A DNA stretch of 64,000 nt from Thermothelomyces thermophilus ATCC 42464 (taxonomy: Eukaryota > Ascomycota > Sordariomycetes > Sordariales > Chaetomiaceae). Shown here one piece after another: positions 44,046 through 57,388 of this stretch. The translations under genes and the position numbers were made by a program. Location: contig NC_016475.1 of the NCBI RefSeq assembly GCF_000226095.1, positions 1,860,001 through 1,924,000 on the forward strand, in the 5' to 3' direction. The notes beneath the pieces are model-generated. The model worked only from the letters and a program-made list of their open reading frames with translations. It was not told the origin of the DNA and did no database searches. Position 1 is the first letter of the stretch, and every line of letters starts with the position of its first letter.

Positions 44046-47000
44046 TTACTGTCCTTTGCGGGCTTTTTCCTGTGCTCTGGCTTCCCGCGCCGCCCTAACC
44101 AAAGGTGCAAGTGTCGAGAGGTCGACGCACGCCTTCATAAAGTCGTGCTATGTAGCGAGTCAGCAACTGCCCATAACTTGGATTCAAAGACATTTTGAAA
44201 AGGGCGGGGTAAACAAATAGAAAGAAAGGGAAAAAAATAAAATAAAAAAAAACCAAGCATACCCTCAGAAGGTCATGGGCGCTAGCTCTCTTCTCCGGGT
44301 CGACTTTTAGCGCAAAATACAAGAAGTCGCGGAACACGGGCGACAGTTCTTGCTCGTTCTTGATCTGCGGCGTGCCGTTGGTAGCGATCAGCCACAGAGC
44401 GCGCAGCGGCGACTCGGTGAGGTAGGGCGGCTCGCCCTCGATCATCTCGATGGCCATGATGCCTAGAGACCAGATATCCACCTTGCGGCCGTACTCCTTC
44501 CGCGTAACCACCTCGGGGGCCATCCAATACGGAGTGCCAACCATTGTCGTACGCTTGTTCTGCGCCTCGTTGATTGTCGCACAGAACCCAAAATCAGCTG
44601 CAAGGAGGAGGGGTGGGCAAGTCAGTCCACGGCGACCAGCATGGAGAATGACGCGATCGAAGGAGGAAGGAGAGAAAAAAAAACAAGGGGGGGGGGCCAC
44701 TCACTGAGTTTGATATTGCCCTCCATGCTGAGCAGGATATTGTCCGACTTGATATCTCGGTGGATGACACCCTTGGAATGCAGGTGCTGCAGGCCACGGA
44801 GGGTTTCTCTGCAGACCGACGCAATCTGACCCTCGGTCATGATGTTGAACGTCACAACATCGGTCAAGCTGCCGCCCTCCATGTATTCCATAACGACCCA
44901 CAACTCTCCCCCGCACAGGTAACTGTCGATGAAGTTGACAATGTTGGGGTGTGAGCTCTCCTTCATGACCAGGATCTCGTTGATGATCAGGTCCTTCTTT
45001 GGTTGCTGCTCGAGGTTCATCTGCTTGATGGCCACCAGCCGGTTGGTCCCCCTCTCGTGGCCCGTGTACACGCCGCCGGATGCGCCCTGGCCGATCTTGG
45101 TGAAACCGCGGTAGATTTCTCTTGGATCACCCTCGGAGCAGATTCTCTTGAGGGCGGCAACCACGTCAACGCCGTTGCTCTGCCGTGGTCGGTGCCGTGG
45201 CCTCGAGCCCGGCTGCGCAACCCTTGCCTGCTGTGGCGGTGGCATCCGATTGGCCCCGTTGGGATCTGTTTGCTGCTGCAGATGCTGGTGCTGCGAGGCG
45301 GGAGGGGTCGGCTGCTGCCGCTTGCTCGCTTGCCGCCCCAGCTGGCCAGTCATGGCTGCTTGCGCCTGGGCCATCGCCTGTTCCTGCTGTTGTTGCAACA
45401 GCTGTTGCTGGTAGGCCGCAGTCTGGGTGACCGGCGAGGTGACCGAGGGAGATGGGTGCGACGATTGATAGGGCGGCGTCCCATTTGCTCGTGAATTGGA
45501 CCGTGACCGTGACCTGTGCTCTTCCGGCAGCATCGGCACATTATCTTTGGGAGGAAGATAAGAGGGCGAGGCGTCCTCTCCTGGCTGGGGCATGCCGATG
45601 CCCGAGTCCTTGGCCGGGTACGCCGGCTGTATCCTCGGTACGTGATTTGTCGGAGGCTTGGGCGCCGGCCGGCTGGGCATGAGATTGAGGTCCTTGATAT
45701 GGGGTTTCGGTACTGGAGGTGGTGCGCGGGGATTTTCAAAGCTGCCTTCGTGGGCAACATTGGGAAACCTGGGGCTGGCGGGCGGGCTGATCATGGGGGA
45801 CATGGCGCCGTAGCCAGTCTGTAGCATGCCCGGAGAAGGGAGGGCGGTCGCGGACAGCGGGGTTGCGAGGCCGCGGAAGTCTGCTGCGCGCGCGTCGTGG
45901 AATTTCTCCAGTTGCTGGTCCTCTTGAGGCTTCTCTTGTGTCTCCTTGTAAAATGTCAAGACATCGACAAGAATCTGGGGATGTTCCCGCGTGTCCTTCT
46001 CCGTGATGCCGCTCTCATTGATGAGTCGCTGCCACTCCTTCGGCAGCCCCTGGGGGAAAAAAAAGTTAGCATGGGGAAGCAGACACCCAAACGAGCGGAT
46101 CAGCGTACGGTAAACTGGCCGGTCGTGCTGTCATATCCGACGTGCGTTACGTGAACTGGATTCTCTGGTGCCGAAATCTGCGGCTTCTTGGGCGATCCCA
46201 CCAAGCTGTTCATGAAACCAGAGAAGCCCGATTTCTTCCTGAGCATGCTGGGGAGCTTGCTCTCCTTGCCCTCGTCGGAGTAGCGCTTGTGCGGGCCGGC
46301 ACCATTACTCCTGGGGGCAGAGGCCTTTTCGTTCAGGGTAGGGAAATCGCTGGTCGGGAAGGTCGCCGACTGGCGAAGCGCGGGCGGTGAATGTCCCATG
46401 GTTCGCGTCCCGGAATCCGCGCGGGGTGGTTGAGCGGGTGGCAATCGGGACGGGGGCTGTTTGGGGTGGGCACGGTTGTTGTCGTTGTCGTTGTTGTGGT
46501 GGCGGTGGAGGTGGTCGTCGCTGCTATCTCGTTCAACAGGCGATTTCGTGGCTGCGATGTGGTCGAGGATGGCTGCGCCGTCAAAGGGGGCGCCAATCAG
46601 CTCGTCTGAGGTCTTAGAACTGAGGGGTTGGAGGACGTCGGCCGGGACGAATCGTGGCTGCTGGGCGTCCGGTCGGGCGTGCAGGGAGCGGTAGTGCGAG
46701 TGCGGCGAGGCAGACGACGCCGCAGATGCGCCGTCGGGATGGGCGGGTGATGGGTGCGACGGGCTTGTGGTTGCAAGAGAGAAAGCGGGTGATTGTCTCG
46801 ATGCTGCAGGAGTAACAGCGGGGAAGCGTGGCGAGAACTCGGGCGCGTTCGATGCGGGCGTTTTGGCGCCGGTGGCCCGCCGCAAGCTGGCCGAGCTTCG
46901 TTTGCTTCCTAGAGATCGGGCGTCAACACGACCATCAGACGTAGCGCTATGTCTGGAGCTCGAGTGGTGAGAGTTGGAGCGCGCAGCCGACGGCGGCTTC

Positions 47001-47062
47001 TTGGTGAGCCTGCGACGCTGCGAACTAGCGCTGGAGCCACTTGCAAGCTTGGGGCTGTCCAT
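44046..47062 (-). CDS. STE20: PAK-family protein kinase Ste20
   Basis: Ste20 kinases bind Cdc42 through a CRIB motif and start MAP-kinase cascades for polarity, mating and filamentation. The exons on the minus strand are 47062-46109, 46049-44705, 44597-44263 and 44147-44046 (911 aa). The CRIB at about 296-318 ([20 protein letters not shown]) is split from GLPKEW by the first intron. A Pro/Gln-rich linker follows. The kinase domain begins at about 632, with [21 protein letters not shown] (Asp about 750), DFG restored across intron 2, and GTPYWMAPE. The C-terminus [14 protein letters not shown] matches the Ste20 Gbeta-binding segment, and there is no PH domain, which separates it from Cla4. The frame is open 54 codons upstream of the chosen Met (MDSPKL), but that extension does not resemble the family. 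Confidence 0.94.
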
Positions 47063-50000
47063 CTCACGGCCCGAACGCTTGGGGAATCGAGGCAAGGGAT
47101 GCAAGATTGCAACAGAAAATTTCAACATACAATTTAGGTACCAGACAAGGCAGCCAGATGGGCACCTGGCACCAGGGGGGGTAGTGTAATTGAGGCACCG
47201 GATGAGGGTTGTTGCAGCGAACAAAATTACGCTTCCTCTCGCCGTTCGTTGCTCCTGCTCGATCGCGTCCGCTGCCAGGCTCTGCTCTCCCTAGGTCCCG
47301 CTTGGCTGCCGTTCAAGACGGCCTGTGTCCGCTGGCCACCCGAGGTGGTATTTAGCGGGGCTGGCGTGATTGGCGCCTACGGACTGGGTGAAAGCACAGG
47401 GAACTGCCACCACACACACACACACACTCGCACACAGTGCGGGCTTAGTCGAAGGGGGAGGGGGAGGTAAAAAGGGTTCATTCCCCAGGGAACCCAGTGA
47501 TCTGGCCAAACGGAGCGCCGGCCTTGGTCCCAATACGTATCTCAGCAATGCATACATGCACTTCATTCTACACATCGTTTCCGTTGCTGTCATCTCTGCC
47601 TTGCAATGTGCTGTTCTTTGGTGATCTTTGGGGAGCAACTGGACTAACACAAGAAGCGGATATGGAGGATCGGGAGCTTGCCGCATAGCGGATCGCATGA
47701 CAGCTACGGAGTACGGAGTACTTTGGGGGCGCTAATAATACCTAAGGGGAGATGGGGTCGCACGAAGATGGCAGTCCTGGTCAGTAATGCCTTGTTCGCT
47801 GGCTGTCGAACATTGACAGATGAATCTTGCAGTGCCGCACCACTGCTCGGGCCACCTTGGCCATCCCCTGAGGATCTGCTGCCCTGTGGTTGGCACATAT
47901 CGAGTTCGCATGAAACCCACTACCACCAGTACGGGTTACTTACTGCACCTGGTTTGCAATAGGACTGCGGAACCCGCTCCGATTCTTCAGCCCCAATATC
48001 ACATGTGCGTTAGACGCGACTGTGTCGACCGATGCACAACCTCACTCAGTCTCGATAGCCGCTGCATCAAAGAGTTTCACTTTAACGCAGGGGAATGGCT
48101 GCGGGTGCTCCGTACTCCTGTGGTGTACGGACGTACAGTACTCCGTACATACACAACCTTTATTAAAGGCGGTTAGGCGATGGCGACCAGACGTCCGAGC
48201 CCAGCAGGGTTATGGTGGGGCTAGCCGCCATCCATCCACGGGTGCGGGATGAAAGGGCGAAGTGGGGCTCAAACGGAGACGCGCACGGATACAGACGGTT
48301 TCTGGTGGTTGGCGCTTTGGAGAGGCTGAATAACCAAACAAACGTTCCTTTGGCACACTCCACCACTGCGCGCCAAAATCTCCGGCAGAAGTTAATCTGA
48401 AGGCGAGGGAGAAAAATTGAGATATAAGGGCCAAGCATTTATTTGCAGTGGCGGGCACGACGGCGCCCGGAAAGGGGCGGTCGACGTTTGGCTGAAAAGG
48501 ACCGTTTGATCCATCATTCCTCCCTTCATGTTGGACCCCACAGCAGTTCTGCGGGCCCCACCCAGCCCGGAGCAGGCCAGAGTCTGGCCATGGCCAAGTT
48601 TTTGTTCATGCCGGGATGTGGCTTGTCCGCTTCATTGGGACGGCGATTGCGAGGGCGAACGTTTTGGTCCAAGGTTCGAAAAGGCGTCATCTACATACTT
48701 CTGCTCCCGCCCAATTTCGATCCGCTCTCGGCAATGGCCAAGGCGCTTCACCAGACCCCTAGGGTCTTCGTCGATGTGTTATTTGTGCACCAATGACGTA
48801 CGAAGGGTTCAACTCGACTATTGGACCACCAGACTTACACGTATGGGACAAACAAGTAGAAATCGCAACGACTGGAAACCGCTTGAGCAGACCGGCCGTT
48901 TGGTCTGCATGCATGGCCTAATCGGCCACGCTTGAGTTGTCTCGCCGCCAGCATGCTTCGTCTCCCGAACCATCTTAGCCCACCCGCAAACCCCCACAGC
49001 GCTGCCGGAAACACTTAAGTGCCGTCCAGAGCGAGTTGCACATGTGATGCGGTTTGCCGTGCAGCGGGACCGCTCTTGATGTTCAGCGCATGGTATGCCT
49101 TATTATTAACAACGTTCTCGATATCTGGGTCTTGAACCCGAGATTTGCACCCGCGTGGCGTTCTCGAAACTCGACATGGGCTGTCGATCTCTTGTGGAAT
49201 GCCACGTTTGTGAACCCCCCGAGACCCTACGCTTGCACCTTGGAGATTCCTTCAAGGAAGGAGAATACATAGTAATGAACCTTAATCCATGCCCATTTCA
49301 GTGACAGCCTAAGCTATCCGATTTCACACGACTTTCTCGCCGAGACACATCTCCTCTTAGCGAAGTACCCACAGCCGCGATGACAAGCAGCTGCTAGAGC
49401 AATTGCATCAAGGTGATTTCTCGCCAGCTCTCGTCACGGTGAATGCAATTTGAGGGAACACTGAGCCAAAAACAAGAGCATAATCCGTACAGAGAGGATG
49501 GATATGAGCCACCAAATTGATCAAATCAAGCAACTTGAAAGACTTTTAACAGACAAGGCAATGCAAAGGGAAGGGAAAGGAAGGGAGGGGAAGGGAAGGA
49601 AAGAAAGCATACGCTTTTGTTAAACGAGTTTACTTGTAGAGTTTCTTGCAATACGCAGTAAGGAATGCTACAAAACTATACAATGTCTAGGATGAGGGAC
49701 CTTGGAAGGGGACGATGCAAGTCGCGCCAAGACTTACGCACGCGCCGCGTACCCCCAACAATTTTTTGGGGAAGTACTCCGTACTTGTTACGACGTTGCA
49801 GGACCAGGTGAAATGTCCACTTCCAAAACCGAGCCGAATTGATTTACCACCATCCCCCCGGGTCTTGGGAAACGCCAAATCGGTAGACCCGACAGGTATC
49901 CTTTTCCTTTTCGTTCCCTCCTTCCAGCGCTATCAATTTGCTGTGTTGGCTCCAAGTCAGGCGGGTACAATTGCCGGCGCCTCCTCTCCCCCCATATCTC

Positions 50001-50116
50001 GTTTCTGCACCCCTGCCGAGGGTACCCCGAATCTGCTAACCCGTCAATTCGATCAGACATCTCCTAATCTCCCGTCCCGTTGTTCTCTCTCGGTTTCATC
50101 CTACGGTACCTCCACA
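47063..50116. other. 3-kb divergent spacer, STE20 / SCP160
   Basis: No gene was recognised. GTACTCCGTAC-type words lie at 47711-47721, 48138-48148 and 49774-49784. A purine-only tract lies at about 49559-49608. The reading frame of SCP160 stays open upstream from 50117 to 49715, but that sequence looks like leader, with a possible 5' untranslated intron from 49896 (GTATCC) to about 49926 (TTCCAG). Confidence 0.5.
49563..49608. repeat. Purine-only GGGAA-type tract
   Basis: About 45 consecutive purines are built from GGGAA, GGAAA and GGGGAA units, with local mirror symmetry. It lies about 0.5 kb upstream of the SCP160 start. Confidence 0.85.
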
Positions 50117-53100
50117 ATGTCGTCCGCCGCCATGTCGAGCGACTTTCCGGAACTCGGCAGCGGGCCGAAGCCCGCGGCCAACGTGGCCCCCGTCTGGCTT
50201 GCGCGGGCTCCTGGAGCGTCGGCTCCGGCCTCTGGACGGGCCTCCGGCGCCACCACACCCGTCCCAGAAGCGTCGACGGTCCCGAGCCTCTCGATCCCGG
50301 GCCAGAACAAGGAGTACCTGCTCCTGCATCCTGACGACATCCTTCCCCGCGAGCAATTGAAGCGGCCGCTCCCCGACATCGTCAAGGACTTCAACCGCAA
50401 GTCTCGCGCCCAGATCAAGATCGTTCCTCATGCCGAAAACATGCTCAGGATTGAGGCGACGGGGCCCAAGAGCGACAGCACGACCCAGGCGCTCAAGGAC
50501 TTCGTTGGCTTGATCGGTGCCAAGCTGAAGCTCGAGCTGGACATTCATCGCTGGGCGCGACCGCACATCATTGGCAAGGGCGGGGCCACCATCAAGGCCA
50601 TCCAAGAGAAGACCGGCGCTCGGATTCACGTCCCCAAGGAGGACGGACATGCGGCCCCCGCCGGAGAGGATGACGACGAGCTCATCAAGGTCGTTATCGA
50701 GGGCAACACTCAGCAGGCTGCCCACGCCCAGAATCTCATCTACGAGATTATGGGCGAGCGCGCCGGCACGGTCAGCCTCACGTTGAAAGACGTCCCTGCG
50801 GAATTCTACCCCTTCATTGCTGGCGCCGACAACAGCAATATCAAGCCCATCGAGCAGGAATTCGGTGTCCAGATCAATGTTCCTGCCGCCCAGCCCTCTT
50901 CGTCGACGCCGCCCGTGCCAGTCGCCTCCGGCCGTCCCGAGTTCTTTGCCGCCGCCGATAGCTTTATCCAGCTGCGCGGCGAACGCTATGCCGCCAAGGC
51001 CGCCAGGGCCAAGATTGAGGAGCGGGTCCAGGAGCTCCGGGATCAGTTGACGGTACAGCCGGTACACATCCAGCCGGGCCGTCACCAGTTCATCATCGGA
51101 GAGAAGGGCATCTCGATGGAGCAGTTCTTCGAGGAGACGGGATGCACCATCGTGTTGCCAAATGACGAAGAGGACGACATGGTCAGGGTTGTTGGGCCTG
51201 CCGACCAGGCCGCCGTCGGCGTGCAGAAGACTGTCGACCTCGCCATGGGCATGCAGTGTTCCAACTTCGACATCTCGCGCTTCTACCGCCAGGCCCCTGG
51301 TGGCGCTGCGGTCCATGCGCGCAATGTTACGCGCTACCTGAGGCAAAAGCGGGAGCTTGAGCGGCTGGGAAATCTCTATAGTGTTCACTTCAATACCCCC
51401 TTCTCGGAGCAGGGCGCTCTGCCGTGGGAGCTCTATGCGCGCGATGGCGCCAATATTGTCAGAGCCCAAGCGGAAATCAAGGCTCTGGTCGACGCTCACC
51501 CGCCGGCACGGATGGCTACCGTCACCGTCGATCCCTTCTACTACCAGTACATCAGGAAAGAGGTCTTGCCCCATGTCCGACAGACGTATGGTGTACATTT
51601 GGTGATCCCGGAGAATTCGGAACCCAATGCTCCCCTTCTGTTGGTGTATGAGGGTCCCTCGAATCCGGAGTCGTACGAAATCGCTCGAGAACAGCCGAAG
51701 CAGAAAGACATCAGCGAGATGCAAAAGGGACTTCAGGATGCCCAAAGCTATATTCTCGGCCTGATGAGCGAGCGGGAGCCAATCGCGTCCAAGACGATTG
51801 AAGTACCCGTAAAGTGAGTGTCTGGCCCCTCTCTCGTCCTTTGTATGAATTTGCCGTGCAACCGGCGTTCTGACGTGTCTGCAGGTTCCATCCCCGGCTT
51901 CAGAAGTTTATCAAGAATGAGCAGGACAACGCCTCCAACCCGATTCGCGCCCGCGTGTCCAACACCGGCGAATCCGTTCACATTCGCGGCCCTAGCTCTG
52001 TTGTGGAGTGGCTTGTGGCCAAGTGCCTCGACTTCGTCGAGCGAGAGAAGCAGGACGAGAAGGAGCGCGGATTTACCCTGGAATTCGATTTCCCCCAGAA
52101 GTTTGCAAACCATTTGATCGGTAAAGGCGGGAGCCACATCCGGGAGCTCAGGGAGAAGTTCGACGTCGAGATTCAGGTGGACGATGGCAAGGTGCAGCTG
52201 AAGGGGCCAAAGGCCAAGGCCGAGGCTGCCAAGGCGCACATCACTGCCCTCGCGCGTCAGCTGCAGGATGAAACGACATACGTACTCAAGATTGACCCCA
52301 AGTTCCACCGGGAAATCATCGGCGCCCAGGGAAGCCAGGTCAATAAGCTGCAGACACGGTACAAGGTCCTCATTTTCTTCCCTCGGAACAACGCAAAGGG
52401 CACCAAGGACGACGAGTCTCTCGCCGACTCATCCAGCGATGCCGGGAAGGGCCGCCGTCAACAAGCCCCCGACGAGGTCATTGTCCGTGGGCCGAAGCGG
52501 GGCGCTGACGAGGCTCGTGAGGAGCTGCTGTCGCTCCTGCAGTACCTCAAGGACACCTCGTTTACCGCCACCGTGACAGTTCAGAAGAAACAGCTTCCCT
52601 CGTTGATCGGCTCCGGTGGTGCTGCTCTGGAGCAATTGCGCCAGGAGACGGGGGCTAAGATCGATGTTCCCAGCGCGAAGGAGTCGACCGAGGATCAGGT
52701 GGACATCCAGATCAAGGGCACCAAGGCGCAGGTGGCTGCTGCCAAGAAGATTTTGGAGGAGAAGAAGGCCATCTTCGAAGACACCATAGTCAAGAAGATT
52801 GATGTGCCTCGAAAGTACCACCGGGCGCTCATTGGCACGGGTGGTAAGTGTTGGGAGACCCGAGGTTGCATGCGAAGCGCAATGTTGACCGTTCCCAGGT
52901 TCTACTCTCCGCGACATCATCGTCAAGGCTGGCGGCTCGAGTGATCAGCGAGAGATGGCCCGCACCATCCAATTCCCGAAGCAAGACGCCGACGGCGACA
53001 CCATCAAGGTCGAGGGCCGCAGCGAGATCGTGGACAAGATTGTCGCACGCATTGAGGCCATGGTGGCCGAGCGCGAGAGCCAGATCACCGAGACGCTGGA

Positions 53101-53872
53101 TGTGCCTGTCGAAAAGCACAGGTCCATTGTCGGACGCGGCGGCGAGACCAAGCGGAACATTGAGGCCCAGTTCAAGGTCTCCATCGACGTTCCCCGTCAG
53201 GGCAGCGGCAGCACAAGCGTGAAGATTGTCGGTCAATCGCCCGATGTCGAAAAGGCCAAGGCCCACATCGAGGACTTGGTCAAGGAACAGCCGGGCGAGA
53301 CCATCATGGTCCCCCGAGCTCTTCACCACGCTGTTTCCAACAATGGCCAGATCTTCCGCAAGTTCAAGAGCGAATATGGCGTCACTGTCGATCACGCGGG
53401 CCAGCCCATTCCACCGAAGCCTGCGGTCGCAACAAACGCACGCGCTAATGGGGGTTCGCTACCCTTGATCACTGACGACGAAGACGCAATCGCCGACGCC
53501 CATTCCTGGAAGGTGGTGGAGCAGGCATCCACCGAGGAGGGCGACATCCCCTGGGTTCTCCGCGGCTCGCCGGAAAATATTGAAAAGGCCAAAAATGCCA
53601 TCAAGTCTGCGCTTGACCAGGCCAACAAGCAGAACGCAACCGGCTACCTAGTCCTGCCCGACCCGAAGACGTACCGCTTCGTTATTGGCCAGGGCGGCAG
53701 CAAGGTCAACTCCATCCGCAAGCAGAGCGGATGCAAGATCACTGTCCCGCGTGACCAGACGCAGGGCGATGCCATCGAGATCGTCGGCACCAAGGAGGGC
53801 GTGGAGAAGGCAAAGGAGCTCATCTTGGCGGCCGTGAAAGAGGGTCTTAGCTCGAGATCGCCTCGCGAGTAG
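50117..53872 (+). CDS. SCP160: Vigilin-like multi-KH RNA-binding protein Scp160
   Basis: Scp160 is a polysome- and ER-associated protein that binds many mRNAs through tandem KH domains. The exons are 50117-51813, 51885-52843 and 52899-53872 (1209 aa), with introns of 71 and 55 nt. At least eight KH domains keep a GxxG loop: GKGG (about 153), GEKG (about 326), GKGG (about 644), GAQG (about 711), GSGG (about 807), GTGG (about 881, split by intron 2), GRGG (about 963) and GQGG (about 1148). Others between them look degenerate. The chosen start gives MSSAAMSSDFPELGSGPKP, whose FPxLGSGPKP matches fungal relatives, but those have a longer N-terminus before it. That part seems absent, or lies in an exon I could not find. 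It converges on the CTR86 gene. Confidence 0.94.
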
Positions 53873-54244
53873 GGCTCCAGTACGAAAAGGACACAATGGA
53901 TAAGTCTGTCTCCGTATCAGGGTAGTGATATCGGGTGGCGGGTAAACAAGAACAAAAATGACCGGGGGGAGTGGGTAGCTGAGGTTTACAGAACGCAGTT
54001 GGAGGTATATATATATATATATATATATAATGATTATGCTAGCAGCAATACATGCTTTTTTTGGATCCTCTGCCTTGCCTCAACGTGAGAGACCGCATGA
54101 CATTCATGTTTCTCTAATTGCGTTTCTTAAATCTGCCTGATCAAGTTGGTAGAGAGTGATTGGCCGATTTGGCCGAAAAAAGGCGAGGGATGCTGGGCAA
54201 ATTCTAGTCCAAGGGAGCCGATGATGATAACCGCCCGGTGTGGT
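53873..54244. other. Short convergent spacer, SCP160 / CTR86
   Basis: This 372-bp stretch contains the two 3' ends and a 24-bp TA dinucleotide run. Confidence 0.6.
54006..54029. repeat. (TA)12 dinucleotide repeat
   Basis: A perfect TA run lies in the 372-bp spacer between two converging genes. Confidence 0.95.
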
Positions 54245-57200
54245 CTACATGAAATCGTCTTCCCCGCCTTCCTCCTCCGTCTCGTCTCCTTCCAGGGGGC
54301 GCCCCATCGCCAACCTCGCCGCCTCGTCCGCAAGCGTGATGATATCCCTCAGCAGCTCTTCCGGCCGGCTCCGCGGCGGCGGCAGCGCCGATGATGACGA
54401 CGACGATGCCGCGGGCCCCGCCCCGGAGGCTCTTTCACCTGCTCGGCTCCCCTGGATAGGCGGCAGCGCATTGTTGGCGTTTTCGTTGTTGGTTTTGTTG
54501 TTGCTGCTGTGGTCGTCGGCGGCTCCGGCGGCCGAGCCTGGAGCCGTGGAGGAGGATGAGGATGTGGTGATGGCGGCGGCAGCGCTGGGGATGATTGGGC
54601 GGGGCGGGACAGGCTCGCCGGGTACCCTCAGCCGAACCTTGACCTCGCCCGCGACGCCGTCTATCCGTAGGGTCGTGGTCTGCGGTTGTGGAGGTGCCGC
54701 CGCCGCAGCGCCGTCGGACCCTTGGGCTTGCTGGGGGGCTCGCAGGTCGGGCGGCGGCGACATGGCGATTAGCTCCCGCAGGTACTTGTTGGCCTCTTCG
54801 GAGCCGTCCATGAGCCACTTGAGGCAGATCTGCACGCGCTCCCGGGCGTAGCGGTTGTGGTCGTCGTAGACGCAGCAGTTGAGCAGGCTGATGATGCCGT
54901 TGTGGCGCAGGATCTGCGACTGCACCTCGGGGTTCCCCGGGCTGCTCCGTCCGGGGGGCGGTTGCAGGAGGCCCGCGAGAATGTGTAGGATCTGGCCTTT
55001 GATGCCGGCCCAGGGGTATTTGTGGGCAGGTTCTTCGAGTGGTGGGGGTGGGGCCAGAGGGCGGTCTTCCGAGTCGTAGCCTGCATCAGGATCGTCTGGA
55101 TGCGGTGGCGGCTGTTGTTGCTGCTGGGCGTTCTGGCGCGGTTTGTTATGACGGTTGGGCATTTCGACCATGGGCTTCTTGGGAACGCCGGCTTCTAGGC
55201 CCTTTAGCAGGGTGAGGAGCTCATAGGTAGCTTCCCACTCGATAAGGTACTGGCGAGTTTCCGGGAGTTCGTTCACAGTCGTGAAAAGCTCGAGAAACTG
55301 TTGAATGCCGTCCTTGGCGCGCTCCATGTCCCAGCTGTCGACAGGGAAGTCCGCCGGGTCGCAGAGGTCGTTGCGGATTTGGGCTTGGAGATGCATCAGC
55401 GCCGCGCACTCGGGCACTATCCGGCTCCGGATTTGGATGAAGAGGAAGTGGAGCAACTTGACGTCCCGGAGATGCTCTTTTGAATCGGGCGGTGGTGGGT
55501 CGTTGTTCCGGGCGCGAAACATGTTGTTGATCAACCTCAACAGGACTGTTTGGGCGGGGGAGATGATGTCCTTGGGAATGCGCAATGACTGCCAGGCGAA
55601 CGGGATCAGGGCGCTGTGATGAATCGCCTCGACGATCTGGGTGGTAAGCTGGAAGATCAGCGACTGCTCGCTCTTCTCCCAGACGGCGATGAAGACGAGG
55701 ATCTCCCTGAGCAGGCTCCTCCCACACTCCATTGCCAAGAACATCCTACACCTCGTCTTTTGGAGGTTCTCGCCTGCCCTGCTCAGAGCCAGGCCAGCGT
55801 TGTCGAGAATGCATGATTTGACAATCATGTGGAGGGCCTCGATCTGCTTGGGATCAAGAATGTTGGGAACCTCGGTCAGCAAGCCGTTCATGGGCCCCTC
55901 GCCATACGAGTCATCATCGTCGATGTCCTCATCCTCGATCATGTCGTCGTTGTAGTCGTGAACATAGTGGCCGCCGTCTTTCCCTTCCTGATCTGCCGAG
56001 CCTTCGGGCGCCGGAGCACCCTCTGCGGAATGGACGGAACCCTCGTGCTCGGGGGGGCGGTATGGGTGAGCGTACCGGTTCACCAGGTTTGCTTTGCAGT
56101 TTTCCGTCCTCTGCTGCGCGAACTCGACTGTTGGCATTGGGACGACCCATTCGTCATAGTTGGGGTCCCGGACCCTGAGCCACCAAGTATCCACTTCCCT
56201 TGACACGCGCCCGTAGGCCTTGTCTTGCTCGAACTTATCGGGCTCGTCCTCCTTCCACTGTGGGGTGATCTTGGTGTCGTCGCCAATGTCGTCTGCTCGT
56301 ACGCGCACAGTGCCCTCGGGCAGCCAGTTCCAGGCTAGGGGCGAGATGCAAGGCAGGTGGCCGGGAGGGAGCCCCTTGCTCGCCACCGTCTTTTCGTACT
56401 CTGTGAGCAGTTGGCGAGCCTTGTCGCAGAAGCGCGAGTTTCTCTCAAACCAGTTCTGAACCTCGGCCTTTGCAACGTCCGGGCGGAACTCCCCGTAGGC
56501 GTTCCCGTCGGACTCGTCGGAGAGAGCATCGTCATCGAACAAGACGGTAGACCAGAAGGCCATCTTGTTGCGGTCATTTTTGGCGATCCAGTTGTGGGCT
56601 TGCTGCAAACATGTAACGAGTAGTTTTTTGTCTAACGTGGCGAGTTAGCGACGGACATTCATTCCTTCTCACGGACGAGGAGAGGACAGGGTGAGCTCAG
56701 GTGGGAAGAGGCAGCCTACATAACTCGGTGATGTCGCTCAGCTTCAACCTAGCAGCCTCCTCGAGAACATCGCCGTCGTAAGCCTTGCTTGTGACGTTAA
56801 TGCAGAGAATGATGGTTTGGTAGAGCATCTGGTCGAACTGGGCTGCAGCACAGAGGTCTTGGGGGATCTCGGGCTCGGGCACGACCAGCAGGTTCCTGGC
56901 GATGTGCATGAGCTTGATGAGCAACTGCAGGTCCTCCTTCAGAGACGGATAGTTCTTCGTGATCAGTGCTGTGCTCTCGAGGGGAGTGACGCCCTTGTCG
57001 GGGTCGTTGAGACTGGACAGGGGGCCGATGGACCGAGTAGTCAAGCTAGGAATGGCGGCGGCAAAGTCCCTGGTGAGCCAGATCCAAACCTCAACGCTCT
57101 TGGACAATGTCTCTCTAAACATGCATGTCAGTATGTAGCCAGAGAAGAGTTTGGAGGCGAGAGCACTGCCTACCTGACGTCTTTCAGGTTGTGCGTCTTT

Positions 57201-57388
57201 TCCAGCGTCCTCGAGATGAACTTGGTGACATATGCCATGGTGCGAGGTCCGATGGCCGGATCGAGTTTGAGCCACCCTTCAAAGCAGCTCATGGCAGACG
57301 TGAAACATAGCTCCTCGATGGTCAAAGGACGCCCAGTCTCCTTCACTCCTGAGGCAGCCATTTCGGCCGGCAATGCTGAAGATGCCAT
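54245..57388 (-). CDS. CTR86: Ataxin-10 domain protein (Ctr86 homologue)
   Basis: The exons on the minus strand are 57388-57174, 57114-56720 and 56631-54245 (998 aa), with introns of 59 and 88 nt. Both splices restore continuous helical sequence (EKTHNLKDVRETLSKSVEVW and DITELYKKLLVTCLQQAHNW). Near residues 790-850 the block ILRHNGIISLLNCCVYDDHN, followed by ARERVQICLKWLMDGSEEANK, matches the Ataxin-10 domain. Yeast Ctr86 shares this domain, and its molecular role is not settled. The rest is an armadillo-like helical protein with an acidic loop (about 335-355) and a Gln/Pro loop. The C-terminal 140 residues are low-complexity Ala/Ser/Pro. A second Met ten codons in (MAASGVKETG) could be the start. 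At nearly 1000 aa it is longer than yeast Ctr86, mainly through inserts and the tail. Confidence 0.85.

Noticed and set aside
47063-47224. Upstream in-frame extension of STE20
   Set aside because: It reads as translated leader (Cys/Pro/aromatic mix), whereas MDSPKL at 47062 begins the Ser-rich segment expected for the family.
49715-50116. Upstream in-frame extension of SCP160 as true N-terminus
   Set aside because: The translated sequence does not resemble the family, and the ATG at 50117 directly precedes the conserved FPxLGSGPKP block.
50096-51745. A 549-codon frame antisense to SCP160
   Set aside because: It mirrors the KH-coding exon, and its product has no coherent fold pattern.
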